From Gloeomargarita sp. SKYG116 (lineage in GTDB: Bacteria > Cyanobacteriota > Cyanobacteriia > Gloeomargaritales > Gloeomargaritaceae), in assembly GCA_025056115.1 (NCBI GenBank), contig JANWVM010000024.1, forward strand, positions 1 to 34,504: DNA of 34,504 nt, in the 5' to 3' direction. Under the pieces are notes generated by a model. The model did not search any database, was not told the DNA's origin, and saw only the letters and a program-made list of their open reading frames with translations. This document shows, piece after piece, positions 25,073-32,504 of this stretch. How positions within the stretch are numbered: the stretch's first letter is position 1; the number at the start of each line of letters is the position of its first letter. The position numbers and the translations under genes were made by a program.

Positions 25073-25963
25073 CTAACACGCGGAACGGGGATCAGCCAGA
25101 ACGAGGTGCGGTTTCAGCGTCTGCTCCCTCGTCCGTTGGCCAATCCCTAAAAAATGTCCTTGTTCATCGTACACCCGCCACCAGGGGGATGCCTGCACTG
25201 GCCCGTCCTGAGGTTGGCCATAGCACCACCGTTGGGCTTGGGCGCGGGTCAACGTGACTGCCGGTAGATGGTGGAGGTAATGGTCTAAAGGGTCTAGTTG
25301 CCAGTCCCCGGCTTGGCAATGGGCGTAGCATTGCTCCAGCGTCAGGCTCCGGGTGATGTCCATGCCACCGCTGGCGGTGCGCTCCAGAGCGCTTAACGTC
25401 GCCGGGATGCCCAAGCGTTGCCCAATATCCCGCGCCAGCGACCGGATGTACGTCCCGCTCCCGCAATGCACGTCTAGGGTTAACTCGGGGAAATCCCCGC
25501 CTTGCCAATCTCGGATGGCTAGATCATAGATTTCGACCGACCGCTCGGGCAAATCCACCGCCTGTCCTTGTCGCGCCAAGTCGTAGGCCCGTTGTCCTTG
25601 GATATGGATGGCGCTAAACGCTGGGGGTTTCTGGGCAATGACCCCAATGAATTCGGGTAACACCGCCTGGACGGTCGCCAGGGTCAAATGCGGCACCGGC
25701 TGCTGCGTCACCAGGTCACCCGCTAAATCATCCGTGGTCGTTTGCACCCCAAACCGCACCCGCGCCCGGTAGCGTTTGTCTGCTGGTAGAAACGTCAACA
25801 ATCGGGTCGCCCGTCCAACCGCAATCGGTAACACACCTGTCGCAAGAGGGTCGAGCGTCCCCCCATGGCCAACACGCCGCTCCCGCAACCAGCGCCGAAT
25901 TTTGGTCACGCAGTCATGGGACGTTAGACCTGCTGGTTTGTACAGGTTGATAAACCCATCCAT
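25073..25963 (-). CDS. truB: tRNA pseudouridine-55 synthase TruB
   Basis: TruB converts uridine 55 in the T-loop of tRNAs to pseudouridine. From the ATG at 25961-25963 (MDGFINLYKPAG) the product has 296 residues, typical for the family. The catalytic Asp lies in GGTLDPLATGVLPIAVG, followed by RYRARVRFGVQTTTDD, the KPPAFSAIHIQGQRAY helix, and the later CGSGTYIRSLARDIG motif; a C-terminal domain with LTRAQAQRWCYG follows. An ATG at 25994-25996 and an upstream GTG would add residues before the conserved start. It ends ten bases before kaiA, so it is the first gene of a truB-kaiABC transcript. The leader upstream holds a promoter and a terminator-like hairpin. Confidence 0.95.
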   Translation of the reverse strand: MDGFINLYKPAGLTSHDCVTKIRRWLRERRVGHGGTLDPLATGVLPIAVGRATRLLTFLPADKRYRARVRFGVQTTTDDLAGDLVTQQPVPHLTLATVQAVLPEFIGVIAQKPPAFSAIHIQGQRAYDLARQGQAVDLPERSVEIYDLAIRDWQGGDFPELTLDVHCGSGTYIRSLARDIGQRLGIPATLSALERTASGGMDITRSLTLEQCYAHCQAGDWQLDPLDHYLHHLPAVTLTRAQAQRWCYGQPQDGPVQASPWWRVYDEQGHFLGIGQRTREQTLKPHLVLADPRSAC

Positions 25964-26009
25964 GCAGGGGTTGCGCGCGGTGAAAAGCCTTGGCATAAAA
26001 AGCAGAAAA

Positions 26010-26044
26010 GACACCGACGACTGGCCGTGTTTCGTCTCGGTGCC
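26010..26044 (-). terminator. terminator-like hairpin in the truB-kaiABC leader
   Basis: On the minus strand GGCACCG (26038-26044) pairs with CGGTGTC (26010-26016) and ACGA (26032-26035) with TCGT (26017-26020), with two bulged bases and an 11-base loop. It is followed by TTTT and, seven bases on, TTTTT. It lies downstream of the promoter at 26078-26107, so it may act as an attenuator rather than only as the end of the upstream operon. Confidence 0.6.
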
Positions 26045-26077
26045 TTTCCTGGTTCGCTCCTCACACACACTGAGTTC

Positions 26078-26107
26078 ACTATATCAGTAGGGTACGGGGT
26101 TTGTCAC
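26078..26107 (-). promoter_or_regulatory. candidate promoter of truB-kaiABC
   Basis: On the minus strand GTGACA (26102-26107) and TATAGT (26078-26083) are 18 bases apart; each matches consensus at five of six positions. Transcription would start near 26071 and give a leader of about 110 bases with the hairpin at 26010-26044. Confidence 0.5.
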
Positions 26108-26170
26108 GGGGGAGATTGATAAGAATTTCTAAGGCAAAAAGGGCGAAAGGGCTACTGGCGTTCAGTTTGG

Positions 26171-27187
26171 CTAATTTCTCAGGGCCAACGCGCCCCCCGG
26201 CACCAGGTCTTCCAGGATAAACCGAATACCCCGAAAGCGCTGAATCACGGGGCTGCAATGCCATTCTTGACTGACAAAGTATTGCATTAGTTCCCCGGCG
26301 CGCCGGCTGGCGGGAGTGTCTAAGAGTCCCAGGTAGTAACCGGCGCTGTGGTGGCTATCGGGGCGGGCCAGTTGGGGGAGTTGATGCAGGCGTTGGATGG
26401 TGCGCCAAACCTGGGTTTGCAGGACGTTCCAAAAGTCGGTGTAGCGCATGTTGCTAAAGGCTTCGGCCACCAGGTCGTGCCGGTCTTGGATGAGGATGGT
26501 CTGACCGCGCAACCCTGGCGGCAATTCTTCCAGCAAGATGACCGGGCCGTAGCCGAGGATGAAAATCTGCTCCTGCCAGCGGGTGTAGTCCCCAAAAAAG
26601 TGGGTGAGAATGTAGGTCGCCAGCGCGGTGATGATGAGTCCCTGGCTGTGGGCAGCCACTAGGATCGGGACGCCGGCGTGAATCCCCTGGGCCAGCTCGT
26701 AGGCCAAGCGCAAGGTTGCACAGGAAGCTCCCGCCGGGTAATCGCCGTAGAAGTACTTGAGCCAATCGGGCCAGGTGAGTTGGTTGATAAAGGGTAGTTG
26801 TCGCAACAGTTCGCCGTCTAAAAGACCAGCGCCAGTGGCAGCTTGGGGGAGATAGTCCCGTAAATCCGCATCGGGCGGTAAATCCGGTTGGTTCAACAGG
26901 TGTTGCAACAGGCGGCTGTAATTGGCCAGGCGTTGCTCAGCAGCGGGGGTTGGCTGCTGGTATTGCCACAGTTCCGAACGCCCCAGGATGCTCTCTAGGA
27001 CGTCGCTCTGCCAATCGCTGCTAGCGTTGTGGACACCCCGTACATGGGCATCGGGCGCCATCCGTTGCAGGGCTTGGATATCCCGCTGTTGCTTGTCCGG
27101 GGTGGAGGTCACGCCGTTGATATGCAGGATAAGCCGGTTGCGACCTACGCTGGGGTGTAACTCAATCACTGCGCCGTCGCAGGGCAT
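26171..27187 (-). CDS. alpha/beta-hydrolase-like protein of unknown function
   Basis: I do not recognise a named family. The 338-residue product begins with a beta strand and oxyanion-like segment (LILHINGVTSTP), has a long helical cap region (about 60-155), and then the nucleophile elbow VAAHSQGLIITALA with Ser in the HSQG motif. After it come FILGYGPVILLEELPPG, an Asp-containing IQDRHDLVAEAF and a His-rich PDSHHSAGYYLGLLD, which could supply the acid and base of a Ser-Asp-His triad. There is no signal peptide, so a cytoplasmic lipase-, esterase- or acyltransferase-like enzyme is possible. It starts seven bases after pepA ends and is probably co-transcribed with it. The 103 bases after its stop lead to the truB promoter. 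Confidence 0.7.
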   Translation of the reverse strand: MPCDGAVIELHPSVGRNRLILHINGVTSTPDKQQRDIQALQRMAPDAHVRGVHNASSDWQSDVLESILGRSELWQYQQPTPAAEQRLANYSRLLQHLLNQPDLPPDADLRDYLPQAATGAGLLDGELLRQLPFINQLTWPDWLKYFYGDYPAGASCATLRLAYELAQGIHAGVPILVAAHSQGLIITALATYILTHFFGDYTRWQEQIFILGYGPVILLEELPPGLRGQTILIQDRHDLVAEAFSNMRYTDFWNVLQTQVWRTIQRLHQLPQLARPDSHHSAGYYLGLLDTPASRRAGELMQYFVSQEWHCSPVIQRFRGIRFILEDLVPGGALALRN

Positions 27188-27194
27188 GACGCAC

Positions 27195-28667
27195 CTACTG
27201 GTTCAACAGCCATTGCACCAGCAGGCGCACCCCAAACCCCGTCGCCCCTGGACCGCTATAGGTGTTGCCCTTTTCACTCCACACCGGGCCAGCCACATCC
27301 AAATGCGCCCAGGGCGTCTTCTGTACAAATTGCTTCAGGAACAACGCGCCCGTAATCGAACCAGCACTGCGCCCCCCTGCATTTTTCATATCGGCAATCG
27401 GGGATTTCATGCTCTCAAAGTACTTGTCTTCCAGGGGCATCCGCCAGATTTTTTCACCCGTCGCGCTGGAGGCCTGGAGCAGTTCATTAGCCAGGTCATC
27501 GCTGGTGCTCCACAGGCCGGCAATGTCGTCCCCCAGCGCCACGATACAGGCCCCCGTCAGCGTTGCCAAATCCACGATGGCGTCCACGTCCAGCTTCTCG
27601 GCATAGACCAGGGCATCGGCCAGGGTGAGACGGCCTTCGGCGTCGGTGTTGTTGACTTCAATAGTCTTGCCGTTGCTGGCGGTGAGGATGTCCCCCGGGT
27701 GCAGGGCATGGCCGTTGATCATGTTCTCTGTCGCGGCAATGATTCCGTGCACCTGCACGGGCGGCTGCAATTGCCCCAGGACTTTAAAGCACCCCAGCAC
27801 TGCCGCTGCTCCGGCCATGTCCATCTTCATGGTTTCAATGCCCCCCTGGGTTTTGAGATTCAGGCCGCCGGAGTCAAAGGTCAACCCCTTGCCGATGATT
27901 GCCAGGCGTTTCTTGGGCGTGACGGCGGGGGTGTAGGTGAGATGGATGAACTTGGGCGGGGTATCCGAACCCTGGGCAACCCCTAAAAAGGCCCCCATCC
28001 CCAACCGCTGGCAATCTTCGCGCTCCAGGATGGTGACATTAAACCCGTAGGTTTGCGCCAGGGACAGGGCCGTTTCCGCCAGGGTGGTTGGCGTGACCAC
28101 ACTCGCCGGCGCATTGACCAACTCCCGCGCCAGGATGACGCCGGAAACCACCTTTTGGGCCTGCTCAATGCCGGCTTGCCCGCCGGAAATGCTGAGAAAT
28201 TCCACCCGTTCCAGCACGGGTGGCTTGTCTTCCGGGTCGGATTTGAAGCGGTTGTCCTGGTGCAGCGCCAGCAACATCCCTTCGGTCAAGGCGGCGGTCA
28301 GGGCATCCGCGGGCTGGTCGGTCGGCGGGACGTACAACCCCAACTGCCGGGCCTTGTGGGTTTTGGCGGCTTTGGCGCTGGCGGCGGCGGCTTGGCGATA
28401 GGGTTCTAGATAGCTGCCGTTGCGCTTGCCCAGTCCCACCAGAGCAAGTTTTTTCACGGGACTGCCAGCCCCGAGGCGCACCACCTGCGCATGACCAGGC
28501 TTGCCCTTGAATTCAGTCTCGTCCAGGAATTCCTGCAAGGCGTTCCCCAGCCGGTCGTTGAGGGCTGCGACATCCCCAGTCAGTGCCACCTCATCCTGCC
28601 AAAAGCCCACGCACAGCAAGTCACCCGTCCAATCCTGGGGCGCTGTGGTCACCGTCACAAATTCCAT
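27195..28667 (-). CDS. pepA: leucyl aminopeptidase PepA (M17)
   Basis: PepA removes N-terminal amino acids from peptides in the cytoplasm, using two metal ions; some members also bind DNA. From the ATG at 28665-28667 the product has 490 residues, the usual length. The N-terminal non-catalytic domain is followed by the M17 catalytic domain with [15 protein letters not shown] (metal-binding Lys and Asp), [13 protein letters not shown], and the signature [17 protein letters not shown], then [18 protein letters not shown] lies about ten bases upstream of this ATG; fifteen further codons in frame upstream are not needed. A TACAAT (minus strand 28697-28702) is a likely -10. It is divergent from the MFS gene. 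The hydrolase-like gene follows after seven bases. Confidence 0.96.
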   Translation of the reverse strand: MEFVTVTTAPQDWTGDLLCVGFWQDEVALTGDVAALNDRLGNALQEFLDETEFKGKPGHAQVVRLGAGSPVKKLALVGLGKRNGSYLEPYRQAAAASAKAAKTHKARQLGLYVPPTDQPADALTAALTEGMLLALHQDNRFKSDPEDKPPVLERVEFLSISGGQAGIEQAQKVVSGVILARELVNAPASVVTPTTLAETALSLAQTYGFNVTILEREDCQRLGMGAFLGVAQGSDTPPKFIHLTYTPAVTPKKRLAIIGKGLTFDSGGLNLKTQGGIETMKMDMAGAAAVLGCFKVLGQLQPPVQVHGIIAATENMINGHALHPGDILTASNGKTIEVNNTDAEGRLTLADALVYAEKLDVDAIVDLATLTGACIVALGDDIAGLWSTSDDLANELLQASSATGEKIWRMPLEDKYFESMKSPIADMKNAGGRSAGSITGALFLKQFVQKTPWAHLDVAGPVWSEKGNTYSGPGATGFGVRLLVQWLLNQ

Positions 28668-28696
28668 CGTTTTCCCATCCTGAGCGCACATTTTCC

Positions 28697-28702
28697 ATTG
28701 TA
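28697..28702 (-). promoter_or_regulatory. -10 element before pepA
   Basis: TACAAT on the minus strand, 30 bases before the pepA ATG; the -35 position (TTCGGC) is weak. Confidence 0.35.
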
Positions 28703-28750
28703 GTCGCTGCACCCCTTAGGCCGAAGTCGTACTGCTTTTGCCTAACTCGA

Positions 28751-28756
28751 TACAAT
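28751..28756 (+). promoter_or_regulatory. -10 element before the MFS gene
   Basis: TACAAT on the plus strand, 30 bases before the GTG at 28787; no good -35 is seen. The 16-bp palindrome at 28753-28768 overlaps it. Confidence 0.4.
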
Positions 28757-28768
28757 TGTTAACAATTG
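28753..28768. promoter_or_regulatory. perfect 16-bp palindrome, candidate operator
   Basis: CAATTGTTAACAATTG reads the same on both strands. It overlaps the -10 and presumed transcription start of the MFS gene, a usual place for a repressor operator. I do not know a regulator with this consensus. Confidence 0.5.
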
Positions 28769-28786
28769 CGTGCGACAGGAGGCGGG

Positions 28787-29983
28787 GTGTTCCACGGCGT
28801 CTGGGGACGGCTGTTCGGATCGGCATTGCTGTTTTGGTCGGGGTTGACGTTACTCCTGCCGACGTTGCCGTTGTATTTGGCGGAGGTGGTGGGAGCCAGC
28901 GACGGGCAGATTGGTTGGGTGATCGGGGCGTTTGCCCTGGGGATGTTGCTGTTCCGGGAGCCGGTGGGACGGTGGACGGATAGCCAGGGGCGCAAACGGG
29001 GGATTCAATTGGGGTTGCTAGTGCTGGCGACGGCTCCCTGGGGCTATCTCTGCTGGCGGCAAATACCCGTGCTGTTTGTGCTGCGGGCCTATCACGGCTT
29101 GAGTGTGGCGGCTTTTGCCACGGCGTATCTGGCGTTGGTGACGGATTTGGCGCCGCCTGCGCAACGGGGACGGATTCTGGGGTATATGACGCTGGCGCAA
29201 CCGGTGGGGGTGGCTTTGGGACCGGCGATTGGCGGCTACCTGGCGGAGCAGGGTCAGTATTCCCTGCTATTTGGGCTGTCGGCGCTGCTGGGAACCCTGA
29301 GTTGGGCGCTCTGTACTTGGGGGGTGCAGGAACCGCCCCGTCGTTTGTCTGAGCCAGTGCCGTCCTTGTCTTGGGGTCTCTTGCTCACGCCCCGTTTACG
29401 CACGCCGGCGCTGGTGTTTTTGCTGGTGGGCTTGTTGTTTGGCGGGTTGCAGATTTTTATTCCGCTGTTTATCAAGCGCCAGGGGTTGCCCTTGAATCCG
29501 GGGTTGTTTTACACGGCGGTGGCAGCGGCGAGTTTTTCGGTGCGGTTGCTGCTGGGGCGGGTGGCGGACCGCTGGGGCCGGGGCCGGTGGATTACGACCA
29601 GTTTGGGGTGCTATTGCCTGGCGATGCTGACGCTGGGGAGCCGACCAGGGGTGCCGGGACTCTTGCTGGCGGCTGTGTTGGAAGGGATGGGAGCGGGGTT
29701 GTTGATTCCGGGGATGGCGGCCCTGATTGCCGACCGTTCAACCCTGCATGAGCGAGGCCGGAGTTTTGGGCTGTGCTTGGGAGGCTTTGACCTGGGAATT
29801 GCCCTGGCGGGGCCGCTGGTGGGACGGGGACTCGAGGTGCTGGGGTTGCAGGGGGTGACAGCAGTATCGTTTGGGATTGCCGTGACTGCCTTGACAGTGC
29901 ATCTGTTGGGGATGGGAAAAAATCCCCGCGATTCCCTAGCGTTTGCGCTGGCCAATGGCCCCGATGCCTACCGCGTTTCTTAA
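28787..29983 (+). CDS. MFS transporter
   Basis: The product of about 398 residues is a 12-helix major facilitator superfamily protein. The MFS signature between helices 2 and 3 is visible as GRWTDSQGRKRG, and a second copy is seen in the later loop as GRVADRWGRGRW. Phrases such as LPLYLAEVVGASDGQIGWVIGAF and RAYHGLSVAAFATAYLALVTDLAPPAQRGRILGY (each within one helix pair) are like drug/sugar efflux members. The substrate cannot be told. The start is a GTG at 28787 with AGGAGG four bases upstream; a TTG 21 bases earlier lacks a ribosome site. A perfect palindrome overlaps its promoter. It is divergent from pepA and followed by the HNH gene after 55 bases. Confidence 0.9.
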   Translation: MFHGVWGRLFGSALLFWSGLTLLLPTLPLYLAEVVGASDGQIGWVIGAFALGMLLFREPVGRWTDSQGRKRGIQLGLLVLATAPWGYLCWRQIPVLFVLRAYHGLSVAAFATAYLALVTDLAPPAQRGRILGYMTLAQPVGVALGPAIGGYLAEQGQYSLLFGLSALLGTLSWALCTWGVQEPPRRLSEPVPSLSWGLLLTPRLRTPALVFLLVGLLFGGLQIFIPLFIKRQGLPLNPGLFYTAVAAASFSVRLLLGRVADRWGRGRWITTSLGCYCLAMLTLGSRPGVPGLLLAAVLEGMGAGLLIPGMAALIADRSTLHERGRSFGLCLGGFDLGIALAGPLVGRGLEVLGLQGVTAVSFGIAVTALTVHLLGMGKNPRDSLAFALANGPDAYRVS

Positions 29984-30038
29984 ACAGTCTTAATGCTTTG
30001 TGTGTTAATATCTTTACGAACCCGGCGCTTGGGGAGTC

Positions 30039-30536
30039 ATGGGCAAGGTTCTGGTGCTGAATGCGTCCTATGAACCGTTGAACATTACCACCTGGAAACG
30101 GGCGGCGGTCTTGGTACTCAAGGGCAAGGCGGAGCAAGTTGAGCACAATGGCAAAGTCATTTACCCGAATTTCCCCTTGCCGACGGTGATCCGCCTGCGC
30201 CATTACGTGAATATTCCCCACAAGGAGATTCCCCTGACGCGCCGGAATGTGTTGCACCGGGACGGTCACACCTGTCAGTACTGTGGCTATACGGGCGATG
30301 ATTTGACGCTAGACCACGTCATTCCCAAATCGCGGGGGGGCGATGACTCGTGGGAGAATATCGTCACGGCCTGTGTGCGCTGCAATATCAAAAAGGGCAA
30401 TCGCACGCCGGAGGAAGCCCGGTTAACCCTGCGACAGCGCCCCCGTCGGCCCCACAGCAGTCTGTACTTTGAGGTCAGCAAGCACCTGCGGGGCGGTTCC
30501 AACCAGGAATGGCGCAAGTATGTCATCGGGCTGTGA
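30039..30536 (+). CDS. HNH endonuclease family protein
   Basis: The 165-residue product is a compact HNH protein of a type common in cyanobacteria. The zinc-binding pairs CQYCG and CVRCN flank the catalytic LTLDHVIPKSRGGDDSWENIV, with the His of DH and the Asn of EN; KKGNRTPEEA follows. The N-terminal 75 residues (VLNASYEPLNITTWKRA; VIRLRHYVNIP) are a conserved extension. Its biological role is not established; the family is widespread and is not tied to mobile DNA here. GGGGAG is placed before the ATG. Its 3' end overlaps the pentapeptide gene by 17 bases. Flotillin follows, so three genes may share a transcript. Confidence 0.92.
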   Translation: MGKVLVLNASYEPLNITTWKRAAVLVLKGKAEQVEHNGKVIYPNFPLPTVIRLRHYVNIPHKEIPLTRRNVLHRDGHTCQYCGYTGDDLTLDHVIPKSRGGDDSWENIVTACVRCNIKKGNRTPEEARLTLRQRPRRPHSSLYFEVSKHLRGGSNQEWRKYVIGL

Positions 30537-31113
30537 GTGGCAACTGACGGCGGAACAATTGCAAGAGCGCTATCGCCAGGGGGAACGGCATTTCCGGCGG
30601 GTGGACTTGAACCGAGTGGATTTGCACGGGCTGGCACTGCCGGGGATTGTCCTGGAAAGGGCTAATCTCTACCGCGCCGACTTGTTTGAGGCGGATTTGA
30701 CGGAGGCCAATCTCACGGGGGCAATTCTCTGTCGCTGTAACCTGGTGCGGGCACGACTCAACCGGGCGGCGCTGCGGGAAGCAGACTTGATTTTTGCCAA
30801 TCTGGGGGAAGCGCAACTGCAGGGAGCGGATTTGCAGGGGGCCTACTTGCGGGGGGTGGATGCGCTCAAGGCCCAGATGCAGGGGTGTTCTTTGGCCCAC
30901 AGCAATCTCACGGAAGCCAATCTCCACTCCGCGAACCTGGCGGGAGCCGACTTGACGGGCGCATTTCTGGTGGTGGCGATTTTGCGGGGGGCGAATTTGA
31001 CGGGAGCCAATCTCGCCGGCGCGAACCTGGCGGGGGCCAGTATGCGGGGGGCCAATCTGACGGGCGCGAATTTGACCGGCGCGGTGATGCCCGACGGGAC
31101 GGTGCATCCCTAG
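30520..31113 (+). CDS. pentapeptide-repeat protein
   Basis: The 197-residue product (ATG at 30520) has a short lead-in (about 1-30) and then a near-continuous run of A-(D/N)-L-x-x repeats (LERANLYRADLFEADLTEAN, GANLTGANLAGANLAGA), giving a right-handed four-sided beta helix. There is a break around residues 105-125, where the repeat is weak. No signal peptide is seen, so it should be cytoplasmic. Pentapeptide proteins are numerous in cyanobacteria; most have no known function and a few mimic DNA to bind gyrase. The start lies inside the HNH gene, overlapping by 17 bases. The frame also opens 51 bases earlier but that would read deep into the HNH gene. Flotillin starts 41 bases after its stop. 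Confidence 0.85.
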   Translation: MSSGCEWQLTAEQLQERYRQGERHFRRVDLNRVDLHGLALPGIVLERANLYRADLFEADLTEANLTGAILCRCNLVRARLNRAALREADLIFANLGEAQLQGADLQGAYLRGVDALKAQMQGCSLAHSNLTEANLHSANLAGADLTGAFLVVAILRGANLTGANLAGANLAGASMRGANLTGANLTGAVMPDGTVHP

Positions 31114-31154
31114 GGCGTGATACCCTGGAGACAAACGCAGGAGGGCCAGGGAGA

Positions 31155-32504
31155 ATGCGTCGGTACGGGTTCTTGGGTTTGAGTGTGCTGGGACTTGTGT
31201 TGGCGCGACCGGCGCAGGCGCAAGTGGGACAGGTAAGCGCTGGCGTCGGAAGTGTTTTAATAGCCGCTTTCATTGCCTTGTTTGTCCTGGTCATTGCCCT
31301 GGTGCTCCTGAGCCAGATTGTTTACATCTGCAACCCCAACGAGATTCTCATTTTTTCGGGGCGGGAACATCGCTTGCGCAGCGGCCAAAAGGTGGGTTAC
31401 CGGGTGGTGTTTGGCGGCGCGGCCATTCGTATTCCCATCCTAGAGAGCGTGGAGCGTATGGATTTGACGACGATGCCGGTGCAGGTAGAGGTGAAAAACG
31501 CCTATTCCGCTGGCGGCATTCCTCTGCAAATTCAAGCCATTGCCAATATCAAGGTATCCAGCGACCCGGAGATTGTGGGCAACGCCATTGAACGGTTTTT
31601 GGGCCGGAAACGGGAGGAAATTATCCGCGTCGCGAAGGAAACCCTCGAGGGGAATTTACGAGGGGTGGTGGCCACCCTGACACCGGAGCAGGTCAACGAA
31701 GACCGTTTGCAATTTGCCGACCGGATTTCCCGCTTCGTGGAACGGGATTTGGCGAAATTGGGACTGCAACTGGACACGCTGAAAATCCAGAGCGTCTCGG
31801 ACGAGGTGGATTACCTGAACTCGATTGGGCGGCGGCAAATTGCCGAGATGTTGCGGGATGCCCAAATCGCTGAGTCCAACGCGGAACGGGAAGCAGAAGC
31901 GGCGGTCGCTGAAAGTCGTCGCGCAGCGGAAGTGGCCCAGAAAGAAGCCCAGGCGGCTATCCAGCAAAAACAAAACGAACACCGCAAGCGCAAGGCGGAA
32001 CTGGAATTGCAAGCGCGGGCGGAAGAAGAACGCACCGAAGCCATTGCCCAGGAGACCCGCGCCAAGGCCGAACAGGAGTTACAAGCGGTACGGGCGGAGT
32101 TGGAACGGTTACGCCTGGAAGCTGATGTGGTGCTCCCCGCCCAGGCGCAACGCCAAGCCCAGGAGTTTCTCGCCCGGGGACAGGCGGCGCAGTTGGCGGC
32201 CAATGCCAAGGCCACGGCGACGGTGACAGAGATGCTCAACGCCCTGTGGCAAGAATACGGCCAGGACGCCAGTGCCATCCTGCTCATCCAGCAACTGGAG
32301 ACACTCCTGGCAACCGCCGCCCAAGTGCCCCAGAAATTGCAAGTGGGTCAAGTGCATGTGATTGACAGTGGCCAGGGGCAGACCTTGAGCGCCCTGATGC
32401 GGGCCTACCCCGAGATGGTGCAGCAGTTTCTCCAGCAGGCAGACCGGACGCTCGGTTTGAATCTTGCCCAGGTGCTCCAGACGCCCCCGCCAGCGCATCA
32501 ATAG
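31155..32504 (+). CDS. flotillin-like SPFH protein
   Basis: Flotillins are membrane scaffolds that organise ordered lipid domains. From the ATG at 31155 the product has 449 residues; AGGGAGA precedes it, and the longer in-frame opening upstream is antisense-like and repeat-derived. The N-terminus has a signal-like segment (about 5-24, AQA near 21-23) and then a membrane helix (about 33-58). The SPFH domain follows (about 65-220; NPNEILIFSGREHR, RIPILESVERMDLTTMPVQV, IERFLGRKREEIIRVA), then a long coiled coil with many Glu-Ala repeats (about 230-350) and a C-terminal domain with LIQQLETLLATAAQVP. The 3' end overlaps flv on the other strand by seven bases. Confidence 0.92.
   Translation: MRRYGFLGLSVLGLVLARPAQAQVGQVSAGVGSVLIAAFIALFVLVIALVLLSQIVYICNPNEILIFSGREHRLRSGQKVGYRVVFGGAAIRIPILESVERMDLTTMPVQVEVKNAYSAGGIPLQIQAIANIKVSSDPEIVGNAIERFLGRKREEIIRVAKETLEGNLRGVVATLTPEQVNEDRLQFADRISRFVERDLAKLGLQLDTLKIQSVSDEVDYLNSIGRRQIAEMLRDAQIAESNAEREAEAAVAESRRAAEVAQKEAQAAIQQKQNEHRKRKAELELQARAEEERTEAIAQETRAKAEQELQAVRAELERLRLEADVVLPAQAQRQAQEFLARGQAAQLAANAKATATVTEMLNALWQEYGQDASAILLIQQLETLLATAAQVPQKLQVGQVHVIDSGQGQTLSALMRAYPEMVQQFLQQADRTLGLNLAQVLQTPPPAHQ

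Noticed and set aside
26922-27986. 354-codon open frame on the plus strand across pepA and the hydrolase gene
   Set aside because: Antisense to two genes with clear motifs; composition is not protein-like.
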